A stretch of DNA of 64,000 nt. Origin: Algoriphagus sp. NG3 (lineage in GTDB: Bacteria > Bacteroidota > Bacteroidia > Cytophagales > Cyclobacteriaceae). Below the pieces are notes generated by a model. It searched no databases, was not told where the DNA came from, and saw only the letters and a list, made by a program, of their open reading frames with translations. The stretch's first letter is position 1. Every line of letters starts with the position of its first letter. Below are positions 55,736-64,000 of this stretch, one piece after another. The stretch spans positions 5,827,455 to 5,891,454 of the forward strand of contig NZ_CP139421.1 in the NCBI RefSeq assembly GCF_034119865.1. The letters run 5' to 3'. The translations under genes were made by a program, and so were the position numbers.

Positions 55736-57634
55736 TTATTTTTCTATGTCCCCCACTCTTACCCCCAACGTGAGTTCCAAAGAGATTTCCTGACCGATTT
55801 CGGCCTCAATTTCTTGTCTGATTTCTTTAAAATCCTGTTCATCCAGGGCTTTCTCTGAAAGAATAGTGACTGACAACTTCAGTGGTTGCATACGGAGCAC
55901 CTTTACCTCCCGAAGCAGTCCATGAGGAATCTCCTTTCCACTTAGGTCTTGGATTATTTTGTTTTCCTTCACGATCTCATTGAAGCTCAATCCCAGCGGA
56001 AGGGCGATGGCCAAGAGAATGCCCAAGCTGATCAGCAATCCTCTTTTGGCAAGACGAAACGGGCTAAATCCCAGGATAAGAAAGGTCAGGGCTGCGGCCA
56101 TTACGATTCCTGCCAGATTTGTTCCCAGCAAAAGCATTGCTCCCCAAAACACACTCCAGTCTGCCCAGCCTATGCCTATCCCCGCAACTGCAAGTGGAGG
56201 GACTAAGGCTACGGAGATAGCTACTCCGGCCAGGGTTTTGGAGATTTCTTCTTTTGAATACGCATATGCTCCGGCGATCCCTGAAGCTACAGCTATTCCC
56301 AGGTCTAACAGATTTGGCCGTATTCTGGCGGTTATTTGGTTGTTTAACACCTCAAGAGGCGTAATCCAGGTAATCAGGATTGAGAATATCAACCCCAGGA
56401 TGATTCCCCAGAAAATCGTCAGCATACTATTTCGGACCAGCGGACTATCTTGTCTTAAGGCTCCCATTGCCAGGGAAATAATAGGGCCCATAAGGGGGGC
56501 CAAGATCATTGCTCCGATCACCACAGGAGCAGAGTCCCCAAAGAGCCCGAATGTTGCTATCATGGTGGACAAGGCCATCAATACCAAGTAGCTCGAACTG
56601 GTTTTTGAATTCTGCCGAAGCATGGAGAATAATTCCTTGAATTCTTCAGTAGTGGCATGGCGTACCCATGGCAGGTAAGAATGCAGAAGCTCTGTTTTCA
56701 GCCTACCCACCGGCAGCGATTTAATATTGATTTCTGCTGGCCCTTCTTTTTCCGCACTGCCCATGATAGATGAACCAGGAAGTACTTTGAGTTTTTCGTC
56801 CACCAGATTAATAATGAGTTCATTCGCTTTGCCCTCTTCTCCATCTATGGCATATTCCATAGCTTCTGAAGATGAAATCACTGCTTCATGTGTGGATAGG
56901 TAACCTACGAAGTGGGGGAGGGTGCCCCCTTTCATAGGGATGAACAAATGCTGGATGCCAAACTGAATCAATGCAAAAAGGCTTTTTGGAGCCAAAATCA
57001 ACAGGTGCACCCGCCCATCGTCAAGACCGGATTCCTGGATTATCCGGCGGAAAATCAGATTGCTTTCGCAATGGGCTACTGCTAAAATTCCCATTGCAGC
57101 GGTGTTGATGGTCAGGTCTTCGTTATTTTTGTTTTTGTAGGTGATTGTATATGCTTTTAGTTTTACCCTGCGAAATAGATTGACCAGTTGCGAAAATCTG
57201 GTTCTTATTCCGTCTACAAAACCAGTCGATCCGTTTGAGTACAATATACTTAGGGAGTTGCCCACTACCAGTGAATTGAAGGTCAGCTCTTTATTCACCT
57301 GCATGAGATCCATTTTGGGTATGTCCTCAGCTTCTTGGATCTCTTCCCAGGCCTTTTCAAAACTGGAGCTGATTCCAAATCCCTTTTTTCCGCCCACCAT
57401 TTTAGGATGTGGGAGGATCCCCACATTTACCTCGCTCCCTTTTAGTTTCTCAAATAATTCTTTAAGCTGAGAATCTGGTAAGGAGCAGGCTAGCCAGTGC
57501 CCACGTGAATAATGAGCTACAGAAAGTTTTGTAAACGAGACATGCTCATCAGGCTTCGGGTCAAGTCTTCCCAAAAGCTCTTCCAGTTTTTCCTGTTCCG
57601 TTTCCGGGTCATATACAAAAGTGATTTGCTTCAT
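55736..57634 (-). CDS. DUF389 (TIGR00341) membrane protein fused to a DAG-kinase-like C-terminal domain
   Basis: A 632-residue protein. The first ~110 residues are unassigned. Residues about 120-300 (VVGNSLSILYSNGSTG, LTINTAAMGILAVAHC, ..., EAMEYAIDGE) resemble the C-terminal beta-sandwich of diacylglycerol/sphingosine kinases; the GGDGT catalytic motif of those kinases is missing. The rest is the DUF389 membrane domain with about six segments (LMALSTMIATFGLFGDSAPVVIGAMILAPLMGPI and following). The membrane domain's transport function is unknown. Confidence 0.8.
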   Translation of the reverse strand: MKQITFVYDPETEQEKLEELLGRLDPKPDEHVSFTKLSVAHYSRGHWLACSLPDSQLKELFEKLKGSEVNVGILPHPKMVGGKKGFGISSSFEKAWEEIQEAEDIPKMDLMQVNKELTFNSLVVGNSLSILYSNGSTGFVDGIRTRFSQLVNLFRRVKLKAYTITYKNKNNEDLTINTAAMGILAVAHCESNLIFRRIIQESGLDDGRVHLLILAPKSLFALIQFGIQHLFIPMKGGTLPHFVGYLSTHEAVISSSEAMEYAIDGEEGKANELIINLVDEKLKVLPGSSIMGSAEKEGPAEINIKSLPVGRLKTELLHSYLPWVRHATTEEFKELFSMLRQNSKTSSSYLVLMALSTMIATFGLFGDSAPVVIGAMILAPLMGPIISLAMGALRQDSPLVRNSMLTIFWGIILGLIFSILITWITPLEVLNNQITARIRPNLLDLGIAVASGIAGAYAYSKEEISKTLAGVAISVALVPPLAVAGIGIGWADWSVFWGAMLLLGTNLAGIVMAAALTFLILGFSPFRLAKRGLLISLGILLAIALPLGLSFNEIVKENKIIQDLSGKEIPHGLLREVKVLRMQPLKLSVTILSEKALDEQDFKEIRQEIEAEIGQEISLELTLGVRVGDIEK

Positions 57635-57730
57635 GTTGGGTTTTTATATTAACCAAAGGTTGATGGTCTCATCAAAGACATAATTCGAGGGGACAAGGTC
57701 GGCTACCGGGAAGTTAATGGGCATTAGAAG

Positions 57731-59080
57731 TTATTCCATACGCTCACTCATTTCCCTCAATCGATCTATGCAATGATCCAATGATCTGTAATGGTGATAG
57801 ATTCCTTTCCAGATATTTCCTTTTCCAACGGTTTTCAGTTCGGGTTGTTTGTCCAGCCCTCCAGAATACCAATCTCCATGCTCATGGTCAATAAGGTAAG
57901 TGTCGGTGTACTTCCACAGTTGTTCAAACTTTCCGTAATAGTTGCGAAAGTCATCCGGGTAAAGCTCAGCCATCAGCAACAATGCGTTCATCCCTTCTGC
58001 CTGCGCCCACCAGTTTTTGGTGTCATGTGTTACACGATAACCATTTCTGAAATAATACCCTTCATCATAAAAGCCACCTACAGCTTCGTCCCAGCCATTT
58101 TCCAGGGCATGATCTATCATTTTTTTGGCAACCTTGTGCGTGGTACTGTCATTTTTCCGGCCTAAAGCCTCTGAGGCTTCTATCATCAAAAAGCCTGTCT
58201 CCACGTCGTGACCGAAGGACACATGATCAAGTAGATGATGTGCAGCAATAATTTCTTCTGTAGAATCCACAAACGTAATAGGCTTCCATTCTGGACTAAG
58301 AAAAAGCGTCAAATATCCCTTATCAGTCACGATTTGATCCCGTATCAACAGCAGTATTTCTTCCAGCCTTCTCTTTACAATTGGTTCCGGCCAGACCAGG
58401 TATAATTCAGTGAAGGCTTCCAGCAAATGGATGGAACTGTTCTGGTCTTTGTAGCCAAGGTCGGAAGTCGATGGAGTTTCGAGAGGTCTGGAAATGGGTG
58501 TGCCATTTGGATTCAAATGCTGATAATATCCCCCGTTGATAGAATCATGTGCATGGTTTTCCAGCCAATAAAAAGCTTCCTTTGCTAGTTTCAAAGCAGC
58601 TTCATCCTTCGATGCATTGTAATAAGCGGCTAGCGCAAAGATCCCAAACGCATTTCCATAGGCAGTTTTCATAGGATCACCGATCTGGTTTCCTTGCTTG
58701 TCCACCAGCCAATGAAATCCACCGTATTCATAATCCCACATTTGGTCCCTTAGAAATATAAAGCCCTGTTCCGCGCCCTGTTTATAGTAATCGACTTCTG
58801 GATACTTTAGGGAAGCTTTGGCGTTTGTCCAGAGGTGGCGGGATTGGGTTACAATCATTTTTTCCTGTTTGTCTCCAGGAATGAAGTTATAGGAGAAATT
58901 GCTCAGAAATCCTCCATCTACGGTATCTATAGCTTGAGGGTACCATTTGTCAAGCACCTCGGTTTTGAGATGCTCTTCCATCTGATTAGCGAGAATTTCT
59001 TTTGGATTCTCTTCTTTTTCTGGAGGACTGCAGGCAATTAAAATTGAAAGAAGAAGAACTGAATAAAACCTTGATGACAT
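57731..59080 (-). CDS. AGE-family (N-acylglucosamine 2-epimerase-like) epimerase/isomerase, lipoprotein
   Basis: A 449-residue (alpha/alpha)6-barrel protein with lipobox Cys17 (LLSILIACSPP). Family features: QSRHLWTNAKASLKYPE, YDYEYGGFHWLVDKQGN, NSSIHLLEAFTELYLVW, HDVETGFLMIEAS, WWAQAEGMNALLLMAE and GDWYSGGLD, with histidines expected in the active site. AGE enzymes interconvert sugars such as GlcNAc/ManNAc, cellobiose or mannose/fructose, and are normally cytoplasmic, so the lipoprotein signal is unusual. The start at 59080 gives a normal signal. Confidence 0.88.
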   Translation of the reverse strand: MSSRFYSVLLLSILIACSPPEKEENPKEILANQMEEHLKTEVLDKWYPQAIDTVDGGFLSNFSYNFIPGDKQEKMIVTQSRHLWTNAKASLKYPEVDYYKQGAEQGFIFLRDQMWDYEYGGFHWLVDKQGNQIGDPMKTAYGNAFGIFALAAYYNASKDEAALKLAKEAFYWLENHAHDSINGGYYQHLNPNGTPISRPLETPSTSDLGYKDQNSSIHLLEAFTELYLVWPEPIVKRRLEEILLLIRDQIVTDKGYLTLFLSPEWKPITFVDSTEEIIAAHHLLDHVSFGHDVETGFLMIEASEALGRKNDSTTHKVAKKMIDHALENGWDEAVGGFYDEGYYFRNGYRVTHDTKNWWAQAEGMNALLLMAELYPDDFRNYYGKFEQLWKYTDTYLIDHEHGDWYSGGLDKQPELKTVGKGNIWKGIYHHYRSLDHCIDRLREMSERME

Positions 59081-59116
59081 AGGGGGAATATTATTTTTAA
59101 AAAAAAAATGATGAAC

Positions 59117-59149
59117 TTGAACAACTTCAGACAAATGTCGTTAAATTTA
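59117..59149 (+). promoter_or_regulatory. Candidate promoter of the RES-Xre operon, overlapping an inverted repeat
   Basis: TTG (59117-59119), a 22-bp spacer and TAAATTTA (59142-59149; one mismatch from TAnnTTTG). The inverted repeat ACAAATGTC (59131-59139) / GACAGTTGT (59151-59159), 8 of 9 matching, brackets the -7 element. A TGACAG direct repeat lies at 59150 and 59168. This suits autoregulation by the antitoxin. Confidence 0.5.
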
Positions 59150-59180
59150 TGACAGTTGTATTTAATCTGACAGATGTGCC

Positions 59181-59609
59181 ATGACTCAATTTACTATTTT
59201 TGATCCAGAAGTAGCTTATAACACCACAGACGATAAGTTTATAAATGACGTAATCTCTCTGATTAGGCAAGGTGTTTCTTTTGAGGATTTTGATAAGTTT
59301 GCCTCCAAAAGTACATTTTCTAATGAAGAATGGGCGGCGTATTTACATATCTCTGAGCGTACCATGCAGCGATACCAAAAAGAGCAAAAGTCTTTTGACT
59401 CCTTACAGTCAGAAAAGATAGTTGAAATTGCGTTACTTCAAAAGCGAGGAGTGGAGGTGTTCGGGGAAAAGTCAAAATTTCAAACTTGGCTTGATACTCC
59501 TTCTATAGCTTTGGGCGGTTTACTGCCAAAATCTTTTCTTGATAGCAGTTTTGGGATCACTCTTTTGAAGGACGAGTTGACTAGAATCGAGCATGGTGTT
59601 TTAGCATGA
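59181..59609 (+). CDS. Antitoxin, Xre/MbcA/ParS type with toxin-binding DUF2384 domain
   Basis: A 142-residue protein: an N-terminal helical segment with HTH (WAAYLHISERTMQRYQKEQK) and a C-terminal DUF2384 domain (LLQKRGVEVFGEKSKFQTWLDTPSIALGGLLPKSFLDS). The WL.TP...LGG.P motif is the family hallmark. It should bind and neutralise the RES toxin and repress the operon. It overlaps the toxin gene by four bases (ATGA). Confidence 0.94.
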   Translation: MTQFTIFDPEVAYNTTDDKFINDVISLIRQGVSFEDFDKFASKSTFSNEEWAAYLHISERTMQRYQKEQKSFDSLQSEKIVEIALLQKRGVEVFGEKSKFQTWLDTPSIALGGLLPKSFLDSSFGITLLKDELTRIEHGVLA

Positions 59610-60067
59610 AAATTTACCGACTTACCAAAAGCAAGTATGCGTTCGATTTGTCAGGAAAAGGAGCTGAATTGGCGGGCGGAAGATGGAACAGCAAAGGAAA
59701 GGCTGTGCTTTACACCAGCCAATCCCGTGCGCTTTGCACCGCTGAAATAGCTGTACACACCCCACTTGGTAATATCCCGACCGATTATGAACTAGTGGAA
59801 ATTACAATTCCTGATACAACTGAGGTGAAGGAAATTGGGACTTCGGAGTTGCCTCCTGACTGGAGATCTATTCCTCAATCCCACTCCACACAGGAAATAG
59901 GTGATAAATTTCTCTCAGAAAATAAATATCTGGTCTTTAAAGTCCCCTCAGTTGTGGTTCAAGGGGATTTTAACTTCTTAATTAATCCCACCCACAGGCT
60001 ATTTTATCAAGTCGAAATCACCTTAACAGAACCATTTGATTTTGATGCCCGATTTTTTTTGAGATAG
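59606..60067 (+). CDS. RES-domain toxin (NAD+-degrading)
   Basis: A 153-residue RES protein. The RES motif is spread: RLTKSKYAFDLSGKGAELAGGRWNSKG (the Arg and Gly-rich part), then CTAEIAVHTPLGNIP with the Glu, and SEFLSENKYLVFKVPSV-like SENKYLVFKVPSVVV. Characterised RES toxins are NAD+ phosphorylases or hydrolases that deplete NAD+ and stop growth. Paired with the Xre antitoxin upstream, it forms a complete type II system. Confidence 0.93.
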   Translation: MKIYRLTKSKYAFDLSGKGAELAGGRWNSKGKAVLYTSQSRALCTAEIAVHTPLGNIPTDYELVEITIPDTTEVKEIGTSELPPDWRSIPQSHSTQEIGDKFLSENKYLVFKVPSVVVQGDFNFLINPTHRLFYQVEITLTEPFDFDARFFLR

Positions 60068-60081
60068 AATAGAATTAAAGA

Positions 60082-62202
60082 TCACTCTTCGATCAACTTT
60101 TCCAGAATCTGATTTGCTGCTTCGGAAAGTACAGTACCAGGGCCAAAAACCGCAAACACTCCTGCATCCTTAAGAAAGGAATAATCCTTTGCGGGAATGA
60201 CTCCACCGGCCACTACCATTATATCCGGTCTTCCTGATTTTTTCAATTCATCAATCAATTGCGGTACTAGTGTCTTGTGGCCTGCTGCCAAAGAGGAAGC
60301 ACCGACGATATGAACATCGTTTTCGATGGCTTGCCGAGCAACCTCTTCCGGCGTCTGGAAAAGTGGGCCGATGTCCACATCAAATCCCATATCGGCAAAC
60401 CCTGTGGCTATGATCTTGGCACCCCGGTCATGTCCGTCCTGCCCCATCTTGGCTACCATGATTCTTGGCCTACGTCCTTCCAGTTCCGCAAATTTGTCAG
60501 ACAGTTTTAAAGCTTTTTTGAATGAGTCTTGATTTTTCACTTCTGCTGCGTAAACTCCGGAAATCGATTTACTCTGTGCCTGATGCCGCCCAAAAGCCTC
60601 TTCCATAGCATCTGAGATTTCCCCTAAAGTAGCTCTTTTCCTTGCTGCATTGACTGCCAGTTCAAGAAGATTTCCTTCGCCGGATTTCGCTGCTTTTGTC
60701 AGGGCTTCCAAACAAGTCTTCACCTCTTGCTGGTTTCTAGACTCTTTCAGTTTTTTTAATCTTTCGATTTGGGAGGTTCTTACAGCTTGATTATCTACAT
60801 CCCTCACTTCTATCCCGGAGTCTTCATCTACCTGATAGCGATTTACTCCTACAATAATATCACGTCCGCTGTCTATTCTCGCCTGCTTTTTGGCAGCAGC
60901 TTCTTCTATTCTGAGTTTTGGCAAACCTGCTTCTATAGCTTTGGCCATTCCGCCAAGCTTATCTACTTCTTCGATCAAGCTCCAGGCGCGATTTACTAAT
61001 TGATCGGTCAGGAATTCTACATAATGTGACCCTCCCCAAGGATCTACCACATTTGTAATACCTGTTTCCTCTTGCAGGACAAGCTGGGTGTTTCTGGCAA
61101 TCCTTGCAGAAAAGTCTGTTGGCAGCGCTATGGCTTCATCCAATGAATTTGTATGCAAGGATTGGGTTCCGCCCATGACTGCTGCAAGAGCCTCTATGGC
61201 GGTTCTTGTCACATTATTATAGGGGTCTTGCTCAGTTAGTGACCATCCTGAGGTTTGGGAGTGTGTACGAAGTGCGAGTGATTTATCTGATTTGGGATGG
61301 AATTGTTTGACGATTTTTGCCCAAAGCAATCTGCCTGCACGCATCTTAGCAATTTCCATAAAGTAGTTCATCCCTATCCCCCAAAAGAAGGAAAGTCGTG
61401 GGGCGAAGTCATCAATGTCCAGACCCGCTTTTACGCCGGTGCGCAAATACTCCATTCCATCTGCCAGTGTGTATGCCAGCTCCAAGTCCGCAGTAGCTCC
61501 GGCTTCTTGCATATGGTACCCTGAGATGGATATCGAGTTGAACTTCGGCATCTGCTCTGAGGAGAACCTGAAAATATCCGCAATAATCCGCATCGAGGGC
61601 TGGGGAGGGTAGATATAGGTGTTTCGTACCATAAATTCCTTCAGGATATCATTCTGTATCGTGCCGCTGAGTTGAGCTGGAGGGACTCCCTGTTCTTCTG
61701 CAGCTACTATGTAAAATGCCAATATCGGGATCACCGCCCCATTCATAGTCATGGATACAGACATCTTCTCCAGCGGGATCTGATCAAAAAGCAATTTCAT
61801 GTCCTCTACAGAATCTATCGCAACTCCGGCTTTGCCCACGTCACCCACTACTCTGGGGTGATCAGAATCATACCCTCTATGAGTAGCTAAGTCAAATGCC
61901 ACAGATAATCCTTTTTGGCCTGCGGCAAGGTTTTTTCTATAGAAAGCATTAGACTCTTCAGCTGTGGAAAAGCCGGCATATTGGCGGATTGTCCAGGGGC
62001 GGGTGCGATACATGGTGGAGTAAGGTCCACGCAAGTACGGGGGAGTCCCTGCCGCATAAGAGATATGGGGAAGTCCTGCAATTTGTTTGCTGTCAAAAAA
62101 AGAAGGGATAGAAATCTGCTCAGGAGCTTCCCAATTTTGAGTTTCAGTTTTTTTGGAATCCTGAATTTTTAATGATTCCCATTTGGTGATGTCCGGTCTC
62201 AT
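60082..62202 (-). CDS. scpA: Methylmalonyl-CoA mutase, large (catalytic) subunit
   Basis: A 706-residue adenosylcobalamin-dependent mutase. The N-terminal CoA-binding barrel holds [21 protein letters not shown] and [21 protein letters not shown]. The C-terminal B12-binding domain carries [20 protein letters not shown], where His591 is the lower cobalt ligand (DxHxxG). It interconverts succinyl-CoA and methylmalonyl-CoA. It is coupled to the small-subunit gene by a 4-bp overlap. Confidence 0.96.
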   Translation of the reverse strand: MRPDITKWESLKIQDSKKTETQNWEAPEQISIPSFFDSKQIAGLPHISYAAGTPPYLRGPYSTMYRTRPWTIRQYAGFSTAEESNAFYRKNLAAGQKGLSVAFDLATHRGYDSDHPRVVGDVGKAGVAIDSVEDMKLLFDQIPLEKMSVSMTMNGAVIPILAFYIVAAEEQGVPPAQLSGTIQNDILKEFMVRNTYIYPPQPSMRIIADIFRFSSEQMPKFNSISISGYHMQEAGATADLELAYTLADGMEYLRTGVKAGLDIDDFAPRLSFFWGIGMNYFMEIAKMRAGRLLWAKIVKQFHPKSDKSLALRTHSQTSGWSLTEQDPYNNVTRTAIEALAAVMGGTQSLHTNSLDEAIALPTDFSARIARNTQLVLQEETGITNVVDPWGGSHYVEFLTDQLVNRAWSLIEEVDKLGGMAKAIEAGLPKLRIEEAAAKKQARIDSGRDIIVGVNRYQVDEDSGIEVRDVDNQAVRTSQIERLKKLKESRNQQEVKTCLEALTKAAKSGEGNLLELAVNAARKRATLGEISDAMEEAFGRHQAQSKSISGVYAAEVKNQDSFKKALKLSDKFAELEGRRPRIMVAKMGQDGHDRGAKIIATGFADMGFDVDIGPLFQTPEEVARQAIENDVHIVGASSLAAGHKTLVPQLIDELKKSGRPDIMVVAGGVIPAKDYSFLKDAGVFAVFGPGTVLSEAANQILEKLIEE

Positions 62203-63605
62203 GCGTTGCTCAGGTTATTTTGTTCTACAAAGTATGTGGCGCGGCTTGGAAGCAGTTCAAAGTCCTTTTCAGCTAGCGGTTCGAATGGTAGATGTTCTTC
62301 CTGACTATCTTTTGCGAAGTATTTATTTACGCCGACTTTAATTGCTGAATCGGCTAAAACTTTCTTTTGCACGGATTCACGGGATTTTCTGATTTCGGAA
62401 TGAAGGGTACGGTCTTCAAAGCTTTTCAGCCATCCTCCGTTTTGCTCGAGTTCCTGAAGGTTTTGAACTACATTCTGTTCGATTTCTTCCTGTAGTTTTT
62501 CCAGATAAAAGGAGCCGGAGGCAGGATCCATTACCTTGTCGAGATAGCTTTCCTCTTTCAGGATAGATGAAACATTCCTGGCGATTCTTTTTTCTAAGAC
62601 AGTTACATTTTTTTCTTCCACAGGTATTACCCACAGAGAATTAGCTCCTCCGAGAATTCCCGCCATTGCCTCATAGGTCTGACGGATCAGATTGGTGTTT
62701 TTGTCCAAAAGTGATTTGCTCCAGGTACTGGTGCTAGTGATAATATGAATGTTCTCCATCTCAAGGTGTACACCATAGTTTCTAGCCAGTTCCATTACTA
62801 GTTTTCTCAACGCTTTTGTTTTAGCAATTTCCGCAAAGTGGGAATCGCCTAGTGCAGTATGAAATACCAGATTTTCAAATGTCTCGGCGGGGGAAATCGC
62901 TTTTTTAGAAAACTTATCAATAAGTTCTATCACTTCTCCCAGTCCATAAGTAAGTTCCTGTATCCCGGTAGCTCCTGTGTTTGCATATCGGGCCAGGTTT
63001 ATTGTCACCGGAAAAAACTCCCTAAACTCTTTATAATCTTGGATGGCTTTGGCGGCAAGGTCAAGACCTGGGTTCAAAGAGCTGACTCCTCGAAACAAAT
63101 CATCAAAGGGACTCCATAGAATATTGCCTTTTAGCATGTTTGGAGTAAGGGCGAGGGATTCTTTCCATTCTTGAATTGCACGGAAGAAAAGAGCCGTTTC
63201 TCCAGTGGGTAAAAAATTGGTTGAAATAAATTCAGTCTGTACGCCTTTCAGAAGCCTGTTCAGGTTTTCTGTGCCTTCCAGATGAAGTACCAGGCCTTCA
63301 GCTCCATTTTGGAGAGAATGCAGTATTTCTTCATTTGCTGATTCTTCTTCTTTGGGAAAGCAGGATGCCAAATTGACCCATATCCGTGAGGAATCTCCCG
63401 GCATGAAAGAATCCATATGGAATCTATATTCAGCCGCGTTTTTATTTAAATCCTCTTTGGTATAAAAGGGCTGGACTTTGATGTTTTCCCAAAGAGTGGA
63501 GCTTAGTGTCTGATCATAATCTCTTCCCTTTAAGTCTTTTTTTATTTGCTCAATCCAGTCCTCTTTGCCGGATTGGGTAAACGTATAGAAGTCTTTATCT
63601 GTCAT
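62199..63605 (-). CDS. mutA: Methylmalonyl-CoA mutase, small subunit
   Basis: A 468-residue mutase homologue without the DxHxxG cobalamin site, as expected for the small subunit. It keeps the barrel part ([20 protein letters not shown] [39 protein letters not shown] and [12 protein letters not shown]). It dimerises with the large subunit. It is the first gene of the two-gene operon. Confidence 0.93.
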   Translation of the reverse strand: MTDKDFYTFTQSGKEDWIEQIKKDLKGRDYDQTLSSTLWENIKVQPFYTKEDLNKNAAEYRFHMDSFMPGDSSRIWVNLASCFPKEEESANEEILHSLQNGAEGLVLHLEGTENLNRLLKGVQTEFISTNFLPTGETALFFRAIQEWKESLALTPNMLKGNILWSPFDDLFRGVSSLNPGLDLAAKAIQDYKEFREFFPVTINLARYANTGATGIQELTYGLGEVIELIDKFSKKAISPAETFENLVFHTALGDSHFAEIAKTKALRKLVMELARNYGVHLEMENIHIITSTSTWSKSLLDKNTNLIRQTYEAMAGILGGANSLWVIPVEEKNVTVLEKRIARNVSSILKEESYLDKVMDPASGSFYLEKLQEEIEQNVVQNLQELEQNGGWLKSFEDRTLHSEIRKSRESVQKKVLADSAIKVGVNKYFAKDSQEEHLPFEPLAEKDFELLPSRATYFVEQNNLSNA

Positions 63606-64000
63606 ATGTGGGTTTAAATGTCGGTGGTTTCAAAGGTTTACGTATAAAAAACAGTTCTTGATTTGAAATCAGAGGTTAAAATGTCCTTTGTCAAAAATAG
63701 GAAAATGCAGGGTAAATCAAGATTTTGAAAGGGAATTAGAAGTTGTTTGATTTGGTTGGCCAGTTGGGCTATTCAGAGCATTGTGCTTTTTTGTTATAAA
63801 AAAGTGCTCTGAATAGCCCCAAAGTAAAACCTTTGAATCAAATAATATAACTGAGCCAAATTTCCTTTGGGAGAGCAATTGTCAGAATTCAAAATCTCAA
63901 TATTTCAAGAAGAATTCCATTTTTTATTTAAGTTAATTTTGCTCAAATTTGACACCCTTGCACCTACTGCAAAATCTTTGTTTTTCAGAAATCTTCTCTA
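63606..64000. other. Upstream region of the mutase operon, with one strong hairpin
   Basis: No open frame of note. It should hold the mutase promoter, but no clean consensus was seen. The only clear structure is the inverted repeat at 63766-63818. Confidence 0.4.
63766..63818. repeat. Perfect 15-bp inverted repeat
   Basis: GGGCTATTCAGAGCA (63766-63780) and TGCTCTGAATAGCCC (63804-63818) pair perfectly. The interior has a further CTTTTTT/AAAAAAG pair, giving a long hairpin with a small bulge. It may be a terminator for genes beyond the window or a repeat. Confidence 0.65.

Noticed and set aside
59181..60067. Larger defence island around the RES-Xre pair
   Set aside because: Neighbours are an epimerase and methylmalonyl-CoA mutase; no other defence or mobility gene is present.

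Overview
The window reads as a chromosomal segment of a Bacteroidota bacterium, most likely order Cytophagales, family Cyclobacteriaceae (Algoriphagus-like). This is inferred from the low-to-mid GC content, the TTG-N17-23-TAnnTTTG promoters typical of the phylum, the absence of obvious Shine-Dalgarno sites, the many lipoproteins, and characteristic families (DUF4221, CarboxypepD_reg-like, PafA phosphatase, monomeric isocitrate dehydrogenase, DUF4143 ATPase). Most genes are ordinary core and housekeeping genes. No rRNA operon, prophage, intact insertion sequence or CRISPR array was seen.

Layout. 1-8.7 kb: the end of an outer-membrane protein gene, an ALDH7-type aldehyde dehydrogenase, two tRNA-Val genes, a TonB-dependent receptor, an M1 metallopeptidase, an exported glyoxalase-fold protein and an S41 protease. 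8.8-13.8 kb: a tightly coupled run (hemerythrin/RIC-like protein, ruvX, def, omega-amidase), then monomeric icd. 13.9-19.6 kb: a MITE-like element with terminal inverted repeats, a trypsin-like protease, gap, a Lon-substrate-domain protein and a lipoprotein aminopeptidase. 19.7-20.6 kb: a minus-strand tRNA cluster (Lys, Pro, Arg, Lys) containing a nearly identical duplication of about 265 bp, a short palindromic insert bounded by 17-bp copies of the tRNA-Lys 3' end, and truncated tRNA-Lys-like remnants.

21.5-30.6 kb: a divergent nine-gene locus that looks like a complete system for oxidising a glycoside at C3 and processing the 3-keto product. It holds a GMC oxidoreductase, a Tat-exported subunit 3, a lipoprotein cytochrome c, a DUF1080 lipoprotein hydrolase, three TIM-barrel isomerase/epimerase-like proteins (two with Tat-like signals), a Gfo/Idh/MocA dehydrogenase and an MFS importer. 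This is the most interesting metabolic unit of the window.

30.6-42.4 kb: a 4HB-like membrane protein, a GH16 endoglucanase, CsbD, homogentisate dioxygenase, PafA phosphatase, an ArsR regulator, a YjjG-like nucleotidase, pruA, a DUF4221 lipoprotein lying between two palindromic repeat elements that run into the neighbouring stop codons, and fabG. 42.6-51.4 kb: lpdA, an ECF sigma/anti-sigma pair, DUF2721, GDPD, threonine aldolase, rarA, and a MarR - ferredoxin reductase - 2Fe-2S ferredoxin group with a clear operator. 51.5-64 kb: a TIMP-like secreted protein, a SnoaL-like protein, a DUF4143 ATPase preceded by 32-bp repeats, a Dph6-like ATPase, a DUF389/DAGK-like fusion, a lipoprotein AGE epimerase, a RES-Xre toxin-antitoxin pair, and the two subunits of methylmalonyl-CoA mutase.
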